Below are positions 28,171 through 37,128 of a stretch of DNA of 64,000 nucleotides, piece after piece; the stretch's first letter is position 1; the number at the start of each line of letters is the position of its first letter. The notes under the pieces were generated by a model that was given only the letters and a program-made list of their open reading frames with translations, made no database searches and was not told the origin of the DNA. Source of the DNA: Enterocloster clostridioformis (lineage in GTDB: Bacteria; Bacillota; Clostridia; Lachnospirales; Lachnospiraceae). Both the position numbers and the translations under genes were made by a program. The stretch lies in assembly GCF_020297485.1 (NCBI RefSeq), contig NZ_JAIWZC010000001.1, positions 1 to 64,000 on the forward strand, read 5' to 3'.

Positions 28171-28200
28171 AGTATAAATAACTGAGAAAAAATAGTCCAA
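28171..28200 (-). promoter_or_regulatory. Promoter of the activase operon
   Basis: On the minus strand TTGGAC (28195-28200) and TATACT (28171-28176), with an 18-base spacer, lie about 37 bases before the activase ATG. The remainder of 28201-28431 shows no gene. Confidence 0.6.
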
Positions 28201-28431
28201 TTGATATTCTGAATGAGATTTGATTTGAAATTGAAAAAACATATAGGGGAATTTGGGGCTGCCTGGATAGGAGGATTTGAACCGGGAAATTTGGATTGCC
28301 TTTCCCTGCCTTGCGCCAGCCTTTTAATTGCCGCTCTATTTGGTAAATATTGTTGATTAAAGATTTTGCTTATGCTACAATTAAATAATATATATTTGGG
28401 AAAAGCTGATGTTTTGCGGGGAGGAAATCAT

Positions 28432-28754
28432 ATGTACCGATGCAGGATGAAGATAGCTGTTTTCAGTAAGGATGCCGCGCTTATATTCTGTGGCAGCCGT
28501 CAGCGCATCGGTACATTTCCATCGGAAGAATTTGAGGCGGCGGATGAGTTTTGGGAGACGCCCTTTGTAAGAGATTGTATTAAGGTACGCCTGAAGCGTA
28601 TAATGGAACAGATTAACTGGGCTGCGATTATTACATGCCCCGGACCTATCTGGATACGGCCATTGACAGTAGCATGCGGACCAGGCCCTGTAACGTGCCA
28701 AGGCTGAAAAAAGGGCGGCTGCTGTCTGTGGGAAGCCGGTATGAATATCCATAA
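28432..28754 (+). CDS. Unrecognised small protein, probably frameshifted
   Basis: Begins with GGGGAGGAAATCAT before ATG 28432 and reads MYRCRMKIAVFSKDAA, with FEAADEFWETPFVRDC. The first frame closes at 28707. A second frame continues from about 28635 with YLDTAIDSSMRTRPCNVPRL and stops at 28754, looking like the natural tail. One lost or gained base in the GCCCCGG area would join them. The same break is present in the left copy. No family recognised. Confidence 0.45.
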
Positions 28755-28812
28755 ATAAGGCTGCATCTGTGATAATATTGGGATATACAACGGAAAAGAG
28801 AGGCGGGTATTT

Positions 28813-29121
28813 ATGTACATGGATTCCTTTTTCTGGGGAGGCGGTTTTGAAATCATGTTTACCCTGGTATTTGTGATTATCATTGGAGTATTTGTGGTTA
28901 CAGCAGTAAAGGGATTGAGCCAGTGGAACAAGAACAATCAGTCCCCCAGGCTGTCGGTAACAGCTTCCGTGGTCTCCAAAAGGACCAATGTCAGCCATCA
29001 CAGCCATCCCAATGCAGGAGATGCCACAGGAACCCATGGCTACCATTCCACCACGTCCACCAGCTATTACGCGACGTTCCAGGTGGAGAGCGGTGACCGG
29101 AGGGAGCGGACGGAAGGCTGA
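28813..29121 (+). CDS. DUF2500-like membrane protein, likely 3'-truncated
   Basis: 102 residues: one N-terminal membrane segment (about 12-33), then a DUF2500 stretch with SPRLSVTASVVSKRTNVSHH and SYYATFQVESGDRRE. The family usually goes on with an EYG-containing strand and a closing FQGTRY-like motif, not found here. A further open stretch at 29228-29370 (ALCVATDDETDVVNSEKIFE) may be debris of another gene. Function unknown. Confidence 0.6.
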   Translation: MYMDSFFWGGGFEIMFTLVFVIIIGVFVVTAVKGLSQWNKNNQSPRLSVTASVVSKRTNVSHHSHPNAGDATGTHGYHSTTSTSYYATFQVESGDRRERTEG

Positions 29122-29343
29122 TAGAGGTAACGCCGGACCATGAAATCGTAATGTGACCTTCCGTGTGCCGGGAGCCGGTGCCTTCGGGGCAAAAAAGTGG
29201 TTGATGCTGCCGGGACTTAGCCTTATTATGATGATATAGCACTCTGTGTGGCCACGGATGATGAGACGGATGTCGTAAACAGCGAAAAAATATTCGAGGT
29301 AGATATTGAGTTCTTCCGCCCTGTCACTTCAGACAATTGGAGA

Positions 29344-29374
29344 AAAGAGGAGCTGTTTTTCGCAGCCCCTCTTT
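29344..29374 (+). terminator. Terminator-like hairpin used as intron target
   Basis: AAAGAGG-AGCTG pairs with CAGC-CCCTCTTT around a T-rich loop, one mismatch. The group II intron begins six bases after it, at 29381. Confidence 0.65.
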
Positions 29375-29380
29375 CATGTT

Positions 29381-31281
29381 GTGCGCCTGGCGGCGCACGT
29401 TTCTAACGGGTGAAAGTCCTGAATCCACCTGGTAGCGGGAAGGATATAGCCGAAGGCAAGGGTGTTGCAGGTGACTGCAAATCTGAAGGAAGCCGGATGT
29501 GGGGAACGAACCCATGGGCAAACCTCTGGTCTGACGGACAGAAACCGTATAGAAGGCTGTACATGAGGGTAAGTCTGCAACACAAGATGAAGCCCGATAG
29601 CTACACGGAATCGTGTACAGTAAATGCGGCAGATAGATGGAGGGAAAGAAACGTGTGGTACCCAGGGAGGTCTGTACGGAATGCTCTGAAAGGAGTAACC
29701 ATTGCCGAGAGGTAATGCTGAGCGTACAGAAGTCAGCAGAGGTCATAGTAGCTGTTTTCAGTGAAGGACCGAATCAATAGGAGTCTTTAGTACGACAGGG
29801 AAAGGAGGAATGGGCAGATGGGTACAGAAAACAGAGAAAGCTGCTCGCAAAGAGATAGCGCGGAACGCAAAGGGTATGTGAGAGCGCACCGCTCATTCAA
29901 CCGGATATGGAAGGAAAGAGACAGTGCAGAGCCAGACATCTTAAGTAAGATACTGAACAAGGAAAATCTGAACAGGGCTTACAAAAGAGTGAAGGCAAAC
30001 AAGGGAGCGCCGGGAGTGGATGGAATGACCATTGAAGCGGCGTTACCATGGCTGAGGGAGAATAACTATGAACTGGTAGAGAGAATCAGGAAGGGGAAGT
30101 ATACCCCATCTCCAGTCAGGCGTGTGGAGATTCCGAAGCCGGAGGGAGGGATACGAAAGCTTGGTATCCCCACCGTAATAGACCGTATCATCCAGCAGGC
30201 AATGCTTCAACAGCTCATGCCAATCTACGAACCATTGTTCTCGAAAGACAGCTTCGGCTATCGTCCGGGACGAGGAGCAAAAGACGCCATTCTCAGGATA
30301 AAGGAGTATATCGAACAGGGATACACGAGGGCAGTAGTTCTCGACTTATCGAAATACTTTGATACGCTGAACCATACGATACTGCTGAACCTGTTGAGGA
30401 AACAAGTAAAAGACGAAAGAGTGGTGCAGATGGTGAAGCGGTACCTGAAAAGTGGAGTGATGGAAAACGGTGTTGTGACAGAAACGAAGGAAGGCTCCCC
30501 GCAGGGAGGAAATCTATCCCCACTCTTAGCAAACGCGTATCTGAATGAGTTCGACTGGGAGTTCCACAGACGGGGCGTACCGTGTATCCGCTATGCAGAC
30601 GACATCGTACTGCTGGCAAAGAGCGAACGGGCGGCAGAACGACTGCTGGAATCCAGCACGAAATATCTGGAGGCAAGGCTGAAACTGAGAGTGAATCGGG
30701 AAAAGAGCCGAACGGTCAGTGTGTTCGCAATCCAAAATTTTAAGTTCCTTGGTTTTTGTTTTGGGAAGAACGGAACAGGGACCTATATCCGTGTCCATGG
30801 AACGTCATGGAAGAAAGCCAAGGAGAAACTGCGCAGGCTTACTTCCCGGAGCAGGTGCGGGAGTATCATCCGAACCAAGGAAAAGATAAAAGTCTACATG
30901 AGAGGATGGCTGAACTACTATGGGATAGCGGACATGAAGAAAAACATCGAAAGCCTGAATGGATGGTTGTACCGCCGGATACGGATGTGTATCTGGAAAC
31001 AGTGGAAACTGCCCAAAACCAGAATGAGGAAACTCATAGGACTGGGAGTAGACAGCCATTATGCGGCAACAATAGCCTACGACCGCAAGGGATACTGGTT
31101 CAATGCCGGAAACAAGGCGGTCAACTGGGCATTAAGTAAAGAAAGACTGATAAACTGGGGCTTTTATGACTTAGCCGCAGCCTATCAGTCTCTGCACACC
31201 AACTATTGAAAGCGCCGTATACGAGAACCGTACGTACGGTGCTGTGAGAGGACGGCGGTTAATCACCGCCTCCTACTCGAT
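29381..31281 (+). mobile_element. Complete group II intron (class C-like)
   Basis: 1901 bases. The 5' end is GTGCGCCTGG, with the preceding exon ending in CATGTT. The reverse transcriptase gene lies in domain IV. Domain V follows its stop at once (AGCGCCGTA ... TACGGTGCT with a CG bulge). Domain VI is GGCGGTTAATCACCGCC with an unpaired A. The 3' end is put at CGAT, 31278-31281, from comparison with the other copies. It sits just past a terminator hairpin, the known target preference of class C introns. Confidence 0.9.
29818..31209 (+). CDS. ltrA: Group II intron reverse transcriptase/maturase
   Basis: 463 residues, identical to the protein at 262-1653: reverse transcriptase with YADD, maturase domain, no endonuclease domain. 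It starts at ATG 29818 behind AAAGGAGG. Intact and probably able to support splicing of all same-family copies in the window. Confidence 0.95.
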   Translation: MGTENRESCSQRDSAERKGYVRAHRSFNRIWKERDSAEPDILSKILNKENLNRAYKRVKANKGAPGVDGMTIEAALPWLRENNYELVERIRKGKYTPSPVRRVEIPKPEGGIRKLGIPTVIDRIIQQAMLQQLMPIYEPLFSKDSFGYRPGRGAKDAILRIKEYIEQGYTRAVVLDLSKYFDTLNHTILLNLLRKQVKDERVVQMVKRYLKSGVMENGVVTETKEGSPQGGNLSPLLANAYLNEFDWEFHRRGVPCIRYADDIVLLAKSERAAERLLESSTKYLEARLKLRVNREKSRTVSVFAIQNFKFLGFCFGKNGTGTYIRVHGTSWKKAKEKLRRLTSRSRCGSIIRTKEKIKVYMRGWLNYYGIADMKKNIESLNGWLYRRIRMCIWKQWKLPKTRMRKLIGLGVDSHYAATIAYDRKGYWFNAGNKAVNWALSKERLINWGFYDLAAAYQSLHTNY

Positions 31282-31296
31282 TTTTGGAGGCGTCAT

Positions 31297-31682
31297 ATGT
31301 ATAAGCATTTTTCAATTCCCGGAGCGTCCTGCAGGGTCCCCTTTGCAGACCTTTGCAGGAGAAACAGTGAGTTCAGGACCTATTTTATAAGAAAGACCTA
31401 CGAGACTTCCCAGTGCATTCATCCCCAGGGTACAAAGATTACTGCCTCAATTACCAGACCATCCGTGAGCGGATTGCTTACTGGATTGTGGGAATGCACG
31501 ACATCGCTCCCGCGGAGACCATCCGCATGCCCGGCTCCCAGCTGATGCTGGACAATATGCTCCATGTCAGCAGGTCCTCCCTGAACCAAGAGCTGAAGCT
31601 GATGGAGAAGGAGGGCTATTTCAGGATTACGGGACGGGAGATGCAGGATTGGGATAAGGAAAAACTGGAGGAGCTGATTTAA
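31297..31682 (+). pseudogene. Crp/Fnr-family regulator, C-terminal remnant
   Basis: The first frame reads HFSIPGASCRVPFADLCRRN. A frameshift near 31410 leads to NYQTIRERIAYWIVGMHD and the winged-helix segment GSQLMLDNMLHVSRSSLNQE, ending at TAA 31682. The cyclic-nucleotide-binding domain is mostly gone. The right-hand intron boundary lies just upstream. Confidence 0.65.
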
Positions 31683-31755
31683 ACCGGCTCATCCTCCGGC
31701 CGGATACGGATGTTTTATGAAAAACTGGAGGGGAAGGATTCACGGGTAGGATACG

Positions 31756-32193
31756 GTGGTCATCACAGGAGACCATTCATGGGGGCTGAATCTGGAGGAA
31801 GCCCTGGCTGATTTGGATTTCATCCAGTCCCTGCCGGGACGCAAAATCCTGCTGAGAGGAAATCACGACATGTTCTGGGATGCCAAGAAAACCTATCGTC
31901 TGAATGAGATGTTCCGGGGGCGTCTGTCCTTTCTCCAGAATAATTTTTATGCCTACAGGGAGTACGCCCTGGTGGGGACAAAGGGGTACTGCTATGAGGG
32001 AAAGGATTCCCCGGAACATTTTGAGGAGCTGGTGAGGAGGGAGCTGGACCGGCTCCGTATCTCCTTTGAGCTGGCTGCTGCGGACGGCTACAGCCAATTC
32101 ATTATGTTCTTACTGGGGGAGGTGGACGGAATTGGGTATAAGCTGGTTTCATCGGATTATCTCAGGTTCCGGCCGGAGAGAGGAGCAGCGTGA
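31756..32193 (+). pseudogene. Metallophosphoesterase, internal fragment
   Basis: Reads VITGDHSWGLNLEEALADLD and the metal-binding KILLRGNHDMFWD. The N-terminal DLH block is missing, and after AAADGYSQFIMFL the expected His-containing blocks are lost. The frame ends in sequence that belongs to the following HAD remnant, so a deletion fused them. Confidence 0.7.
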
Positions 32194-32199
32194 AGTACA

Positions 32200-32443
32200 A
32201 AGCAGGGACCAGGAGGAGGCGCGGCGGTTCTGTATTGCCATAAAGCAGCCGGGGACGGACCAGAAAGAAGTCCTGTACACAGGGGACAGCGTGGTGGACG
32301 CAAAGACAGCGGCAGGAGCCGGTGCGGATTTTGCCGGTGTGTTGACAGGAACAAAGTCGTCCCGGGATTTTGAACCCTTTGATCATGTATGTATTGCCTG
32401 GGATTTGGAGGAGCTGCTGAAAGCTTTGAAGCAGGAGAAATAA
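32200..32443 (+). pseudogene. HAD-superfamily phosphatase, C-terminal remnant
   Basis: Reads ARRFCIAIKQPGTDQKEVLY then TGDSVVDAKTAAGAGADFAG, the motif IV region of phosphoglycolate-phosphatase-type HAD hydrolases, and closes at TAA 32443. The nucleophile Asp motif is absent. Confidence 0.65.
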
Positions 32444-32469
32444 GAGAAACAGGGAGTTGTCTGCGTATA

Positions 32470-34370
32470 ATCGAGTAGGAGGCGGTGATTAACCGCCGTC
32501 CTCTCACAGCACCGTACGTACGGTTCTCGTATACGGCGCTTTCAATAGTTGGTGTGCAGAGACTGATAGGCTGCGGCTAAGTCATAAAAGCCCCAGTTTA
32601 TCAGTCTTTCTTTACTTAATGCCCAGTTGACCGCCTTGTTTCCGGCATTGAACCAGTATCCCTTGCGGTCGTAGGCTATTGTTGCCGCATAATGGCTGTC
32701 TACTCCCAGTCCTATGAGTTTCCTCATTCTGGTTTTGGGCAGTTTCCACTGTTTCCAGATACACATCCGTATCCGGCGGTACAACCATCCATTCAGGCTT
32801 TCGATGTTTTTCTTCATGTCCGCTATCCCATAGTAGTTCAGCCATCCTCTCATGTAGACTTTTATCTTTTCCTTGGTTCGGATGATACTCCCGCACCTGC
32901 TCCGGGAAGTAAGCCTGCGCAGTTTCTCCTTGGCTTTCTTCCATGACGTTCCATGGACACGGATATAGGTCCCTGTTCCGTTCTTCCCAAAACAAAAACC
33001 AAGGAACTTAAAATTTTGGATTGCGAACACACTGACCGTTCGGCTCTTTTCCCGATTCACTCTCAGTTTCAGCCTTGCCTCCAGATATTTCGTGCTGGAT
33101 TCCAGCAGTCGTTCTGCCGCCCGTTCGCTCTTTGCCAGCAGTACGATGTCGTCTGCATAGCGGATACACGGTACGCCCCGTCTGTGGAACTCCCAGTCGA
33201 ACTCATTCAGATACGCGTTTGCTAAGAGTGGGGATAGATTTCCTCCCTGCGGGGAGCCTTCCTTCGTTTCTGTCACAACACCGTTTTCCATCACTCCACT
33301 TTTCAGGTACCGCTTCACCATCTGCACCACTCTTTCGTCTTTTACTTGTTTCCTCAACAGGTTCAGCAGTATCGTATGGTTCAGCGTATCAAAGTATTTC
33401 GATAAGTCGAGAACTACTGCCCTCGTGTATCCCTGTTCGATATACTCCTTTATCCTGAGAATGGCGTCTTTTGCTCCTCGTCCCGGACGATAGCCGAAGC
33501 TGTCTTTCGAGAACAATGGTTCGTAGATTGGCATGAGCTGTTGAAGCATTGCCTGCTGGATGATACGGTCTATTACGGTGGGGATACCAAGCTTTCGTAT
33601 CCCTCCCTCCGGCTTCGGAATCTCCACACGCCTGACTGGAGATGGGGTATACTTCCCCTTCCTGATTCTCTCTACCAGTTCATAGTTATTCTCCCTCAGC
33701 CATGGTAACGCCGCTTCAATGGTCATTCCATCCACTCCCGGCGCTCCCTTGTTTGCCTTCACTCTTTTGTAAGCCCTGTTCAGATTTTCCTTGTTCAGTA
33801 TCTTACTTAAGATGTCTGGCTCTGCACTGTCTCTTTCCTTCCATATCCGGTTGAATGAGCGGTGCGCTCTCACATACCCTTTGCGTTCCGCGCTATCTCT
33901 TTGCGAGCAGCTTTCTCTGTTTTCTGTACCCATCTGCCCATTCCTCCTTTCCCTGTCGTACTAAAGACTCCTATTGATTCGGTCCTTCACTGAAAACAGC
34001 TACTATGACCTCTGCTGACTTCTGTACGCTCAGCATTACCTCTCGGCAATGGTTACTCCTTTCAGAGCATTCCGTACAGACCTCCCTGGGTACCACACGT
34101 TTCTTTCCCTCCATCTATCTGCCGCATTTACTGTACACGATTCCGTGTAGCTATCGGGCTTCATCTTGTGTTGCAGACTTACCCTCATGTACAGCCTTCT
34201 ATACGGTTTCTGTCCGTCAGACCAGAGGTTTGCCCATGGGTTCGTTCCCCACATCCGGCTTCCTTCAGATTTGCAGTCACCTGCAACACCCTTGCCTTCG
34301 GCTATATCCTTCCCGCTACCAGGTGGATTCAGGACTTTCACCCGTTAGAAACGTGCGCCGCCAGGCGCAC
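32470..34370 (-). mobile_element. Complete group II intron, inverted copy after glgD
   Basis: 1901 bases on the minus strand, same length and ends as 29381-31281 (GTGCGCCTGG from 34370, CGAT at 32470). It begins about 13 bases after the hairpin that follows glgD. The exon ends ATCTGTT, sharing TGTT with the other insertion site. With the first intron it brackets 1.2 kb of gene remnants in opposite orientation. Confidence 0.9.
32542..33933 (-). CDS. ltrA: Group II intron reverse transcriptase/maturase
   Basis: 463 residues, identical to the two other intact copies, with the same start site and ribosome binding site. Three identical copies within 34 kb imply recent spread or duplication, or gene conversion among them. 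Confidence 0.95.
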   Translation of the reverse strand: MGTENRESCSQRDSAERKGYVRAHRSFNRIWKERDSAEPDILSKILNKENLNRAYKRVKANKGAPGVDGMTIEAALPWLRENNYELVERIRKGKYTPSPVRRVEIPKPEGGIRKLGIPTVIDRIIQQAMLQQLMPIYEPLFSKDSFGYRPGRGAKDAILRIKEYIEQGYTRAVVLDLSKYFDTLNHTILLNLLRKQVKDERVVQMVKRYLKSGVMENGVVTETKEGSPQGGNLSPLLANAYLNEFDWEFHRRGVPCIRYADDIVLLAKSERAAERLLESSTKYLEARLKLRVNREKSRTVSVFAIQNFKFLGFCFGKNGTGTYIRVHGTSWKKAKEKLRRLTSRSRCGSIIRTKEKIKVYMRGWLNYYGIADMKKNIESLNGWLYRRIRMCIWKQWKLPKTRMRKLIGLGVDSHYAATIAYDRKGYWFNAGNKAVNWALSKERLINWGFYDLAAAYQSLHTNY

Positions 34371-34383
34371 AACAGATAAAGAG

Positions 34384-34417
34384 AGGATGTCCATCAGAGC
34401 GGACATCCTCCTTTTTG
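34384..34417. terminator. glgCD terminator hairpin
   Basis: AGGATGTCC (34384-34392) pairs with GGACATCCT (34401-34409), 19-27 bases beyond the glgD stop. The T-run is clean on the plus strand and CT-rich on the minus strand. The intron entered just after it. Confidence 0.7.
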
Positions 34418-34435
34418 AGCGGATTCAGCTGCTTC

Positions 34436-35581
34436 CTATACAATCTGATACTTTGCCACGTACACCGGGAACGTATCAGTACCTTTTATATCCTTGCCTT
34501 TTGTGATGGTCACATTCTTATCAGTCACGGCATATTCTACGCTGGCCCCAGCTTCTATCACCGTATCCTGCATGAGCACACAGTTCTTTACCCTGGCGCC
34601 CATTCCTATCTTCACACCGCGGAACAGGATGCTGTTTTCCACCTCGCCCTCAATGATGCATCCATCGGCAGCCATGATGTTGGCGGCCTTTGAACCGTTG
34701 ATATACCGGGCGGGATTGTCGTCGCGAATCTTGGTATAGATGGGATTGCCGGCGGAGAAGAGCGCGTTAACATTGGCATCGTCCAGCATCTTCATATTCT
34801 CGTCAAAATAGCTCTTCATGCTGCTGATTCGCGCCACATATCCGTCGTAGCGGAATGCCTGCACGTTCAGCCTTCCTATCTGGGGCGCCAGGATATCGCG
34901 CTCAAAGAATACCTGTCCGCGCACATAGGCAGTGTTTATCTGGTCAATCAGGAGCTCCCGGTCAATGATGTAGATGTTCATGGAGAAATTCTGCACTCCT
35001 GGTTCTTTGGAGTTCATGTACATCTTGGTAACACGGCCATTGTCAATGGCCAGGGTATAGTAGAGACTTTTTCCGATGTCCCGGTGTCCGGTGAGATCGC
35101 CGGGAAGGGGTTCCTCCCTGTAGGCAACGGTAACATCGGCCTGACTGTCCATATGGGCCTGAATCAATGCGTTGAAATCAAAGTTGACAGCCAGGTTTGT
35201 ATCGGCCATGACCACATACTTTTCTTTCTGCTCCTTCAGGAAATCCAGGATGCTGGCCAGCGCTTCCACGCGTCCATTGTAGATGCTCACTGTTTTTTCT
35301 GCAAAGGGCGGGACCAGGTTAAGGCCGCCGTTCTTACGGGTCAGGTCCCATTCACGGCCTGAGCCCAGATGGTCCATCAGGGAGTGATAATTCCTGCGGA
35401 CAATCAGGGAAATATTATCAATTCCGCAGTTCGCCATGCTGGAAAGGATGAAATCCACCAGACGGTAACGGCTGGCAAAAGGAATGGAGGCCATCAGGCG
35501 CTCGCTGACCAGGTCGGGAACCAGGGAATCATAGCTGTTGGGAAAAAGGATGCCAAGGGCATTTGCATTGGAATTTACCAT
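34436..35581 (-). CDS. glgD: Glucose-1-phosphate adenylyltransferase, GlgD subunit
   Basis: 381 residues. Nucleotidyltransferase domain with [20 protein letters not shown], then a left-handed beta-helix tail. The pyrophosphate-binding GGxGxRL loop of GlgC is replaced by [16 protein letters not shown], so this is the regulatory GlgD type that partners GlgC in Firmicutes. It overlaps the glgC stop by 7 bases and closes the operon. Together they make ADP-glucose for glycogen. Other glg genes are not in the window. Confidence 0.95.
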   Translation of the reverse strand: MVNSNANALGILFPNSYDSLVPDLVSERLMASIPFASRYRLVDFILSSMANCGIDNISLIVRRNYHSLMDHLGSGREWDLTRKNGGLNLVPPFAEKTVSIYNGRVEALASILDFLKEQKEKYVVMADTNLAVNFDFNALIQAHMDSQADVTVAYREEPLPGDLTGHRDIGKSLYYTLAIDNGRVTKMYMNSKEPGVQNFSMNIYIIDRELLIDQINTAYVRGQVFFERDILAPQIGRLNVQAFRYDGYVARISSMKSYFDENMKMLDDANVNALFSAGNPIYTKIRDDNPARYINGSKAANIMAADGCIIEGEVENSILFRGVKIGMGARVKNCVLMQDTVIEAGASVEYAVTDKNVTITKGKDIKGTDTFPVYVAKYQIV

Positions 35582-36783
35582 TGTTCTTCACCGCCTTTTA
35601 CATTATTCTTTACCATGGCACTGGGACCAATCTTGGCATCGGGTCCGATTTCAATGCCGGGCCCGATGGTGGCCACACCTTTTTCGCCGTCAGAGGGCAT
35701 GGCTCCAACCACTGCGTTTTCTCCAATTACCACGTTTTCGGCCACAATACAATGTTTTACCATGGCGCCTGCCTTGATGGTGGTGCCGCCCATAACCACG
35801 GCGTCCTCCACCTGTGCCCCGGCCTCCACCTTTACGCCTGAGAAAAGGATGGAGTGCCTGACCTGTCCGTTGATACGGCATCCGTCGGTAATCATGGAAT
35901 TCTCCACCAGGGCATCGCCGCTTATCCTGTGTCCGGTCATGCCGCTGTTTCGGCTGTAAATCTTCCAGTTTTCATCAAAGAGATTGATGCCGCTGTGCTC
36001 CGGGTCCAGGACCTCCATGTTGGCCTCCCAGAGGGAGGAAATGGTCCCTACGTCCTTCCAGTATCCGTTGAAGTGATAAGCATACATCCTTCGTCCGTCA
36101 CGCAGCAGGTTGGGAATGATGTTGTTGCCAAAGTCATTTTCAGAGTCCGGGTCAGCCTCATCCTCTATGAGATACTGTCTGAGGATGTCCCAGTTGAATA
36201 TGTAGATGCCCATGGAAGCCAGGTTGGACTTTGGATTCTTTGGCTTTTCCTGGAATTCGGTGATGCGGTCATCTCCGTCAGCCACCATGAGTCCGAAGCG
36301 GGACGCGTCCTCCCACGGTACTTCCATGACAGCCACGCTGAATTCGGCTCCCTTTTCCTTGTGGAATTTAAGAAAGTCGCTGTAGTCCTGTTTGCAAATC
36401 TGGTCTCCTGAAAGGATGATTACATACTGCGGGTCGTACCGTTCAATAAAGGAGATATTCTGATAGATGGCATTGGCCGTGCCTTTGTACCAGTCTGAAC
36501 CGGATGCCTTCTGGTAGGGCGGGAGTACATGGACACCGCCGTAGAGGCGGTCCAGATCCCAGGGCTGTCCGTTGCCGATATACTCGTTCAGGACTAGAGG
36601 CTGGTACTGGGTCAGGATGCCCACTGTATCGATTCCGGAATTCACGCAGTTTGAAAGCGGAAAATCGATGATGCGGTATTTACCGCCAAAAGGAACCGCG
36701 GGTTTTGCCAGTTTTTGGGTCAGTGCGTAGAGACGGGAGCCCTGGCCGCCGGCAAGAAGCATTGCAATCATTTCTTTAGCCAT
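35575..36783 (-). CDS. glgC: Glucose-1-phosphate adenylyltransferase, catalytic subunit
   Basis: 402 residues. N-terminal catalytic signature [20 protein letters not shown] and [14 protein letters not shown], with [17 protein letters not shown], then a beta-helix of hexapeptide repeats. It forms ADP-glucose from glucose-1-phosphate and ATP, the committed step of bacterial glycogen synthesis. The ATG follows AGGGGG. First gene of the glgC-glgD unit; about 345 bases separate it from the purine operon upstream. Confidence 0.96.
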   Translation of the reverse strand: MAKEMIAMLLAGGQGSRLYALTQKLAKPAVPFGGKYRIIDFPLSNCVNSGIDTVGILTQYQPLVLNEYIGNGQPWDLDRLYGGVHVLPPYQKASGSDWYKGTANAIYQNISFIERYDPQYVIILSGDQICKQDYSDFLKFHKEKGAEFSVAVMEVPWEDASRFGLMVADGDDRITEFQEKPKNPKSNLASMGIYIFNWDILRQYLIEDEADPDSENDFGNNIIPNLLRDGRRMYAYHFNGYWKDVGTISSLWEANMEVLDPEHSGINLFDENWKIYSRNSGMTGHRISGDALVENSMITDGCRINGQVRHSILFSGVKVEAGAQVEDAVVMGGTTIKAGAMVKHCIVAENVVIGENAVVGAMPSDGEKGVATIGPGIEIGPDAKIGPSAMVKNNVKGGEEQW

Positions 36784-36969
36784 AATATTTCCCCCTGATT
36801 GGTGTTGGATATTTATACATATTGTACCATATATTGGAATGAAAAAACAGTGATTTATGCAAAATAATTAAGAAAATGATGAAAAAGTGAGAATAATATA
36901 AAAAAATGCCAAGAATATTCCGCTAGGCAGGACAGAGACAGTACAAAGCTACAAAATATAAAAAAGAAG

Positions 36970-36998
36970 GTGACATATAATAGAAAGTGTTGTATAAT
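36970..36998 (+). promoter_or_regulatory. Plus-strand promoter between glgC and the purine operon
   Basis: GTGACA (36970-36975) and TATAAT (36993-36998) with a 17-base spacer. An inverted repeat TCGTTAT...ATAACGA follows (about 36999-37025). It points into a short stretch with no gene other than a 15-codon ORF before the permease terminator. Confidence 0.5.
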
Positions 36999-37038
36999 AT
37001 CGTTATACTCATAAAAGAATAACGATAACCAAAAAACT

Positions 37039-37086
37039 ATGGCTGAAAGAAAAAACAGAAATAAAAAAGGAGCTGCTGCTCCATAA
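37039..37086 (+). CDS. Possible 15-residue basic peptide
   Basis: ATG to TAA encodes MAERKNRNKKGAAAP, downstream of the promoter at 36970-36998. No clear ribosome binding site precedes it, and its last codons form the arm of the permease terminator. It may be a chance ORF or a leaderless-like micropeptide on a short transcript. Confidence 0.2.
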   Translation: MAERKNRNKKGAAAP

Positions 37087-37117
37087 ATGATGACTCATCT
37101 ATTTCGCAGCAGCTTCC
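37062..37117 (-). terminator. Terminator of the purine hydroxylase operon
   Basis: GGAGCTGCTGC (37069-37079) pairs with GCAGCAGCTTCC (37106-37117), and on the minus strand a T-run follows. It is 12 bases past the NCS2 permease stop. Confidence 0.75.
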
Positions 37118-37128
37118 GCAGCCAATCT

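Larger units (their letters stand above)
25799..34193. repeat. Right arm of the ~8.4 kb inverted repeat
   Basis: This is the mirror of 1-8380. Here all the major genes are open, including two 463-residue intron reverse transcriptases, the activase and the dehydratase-like protein. It is therefore the better reference copy. Its left boundary lies inside the complete IS630 element. Its right boundary is set only by where the left arm leaves the window, so the true repeat may extend further. Confidence 0.9.

Noticed and set aside
28255..28305. tRNA-like T-loop (GGTTCAAATCC on the minus strand), also in the left arm near 5900
   Set aside because: No matching T-stem, anticodon arm or acceptor stem could be built around it.
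31282..32469. Composite transposon made of two introns
   Set aside because: Group II introns move through RNA and do not carry flanking DNA; the segment shows no target duplication.
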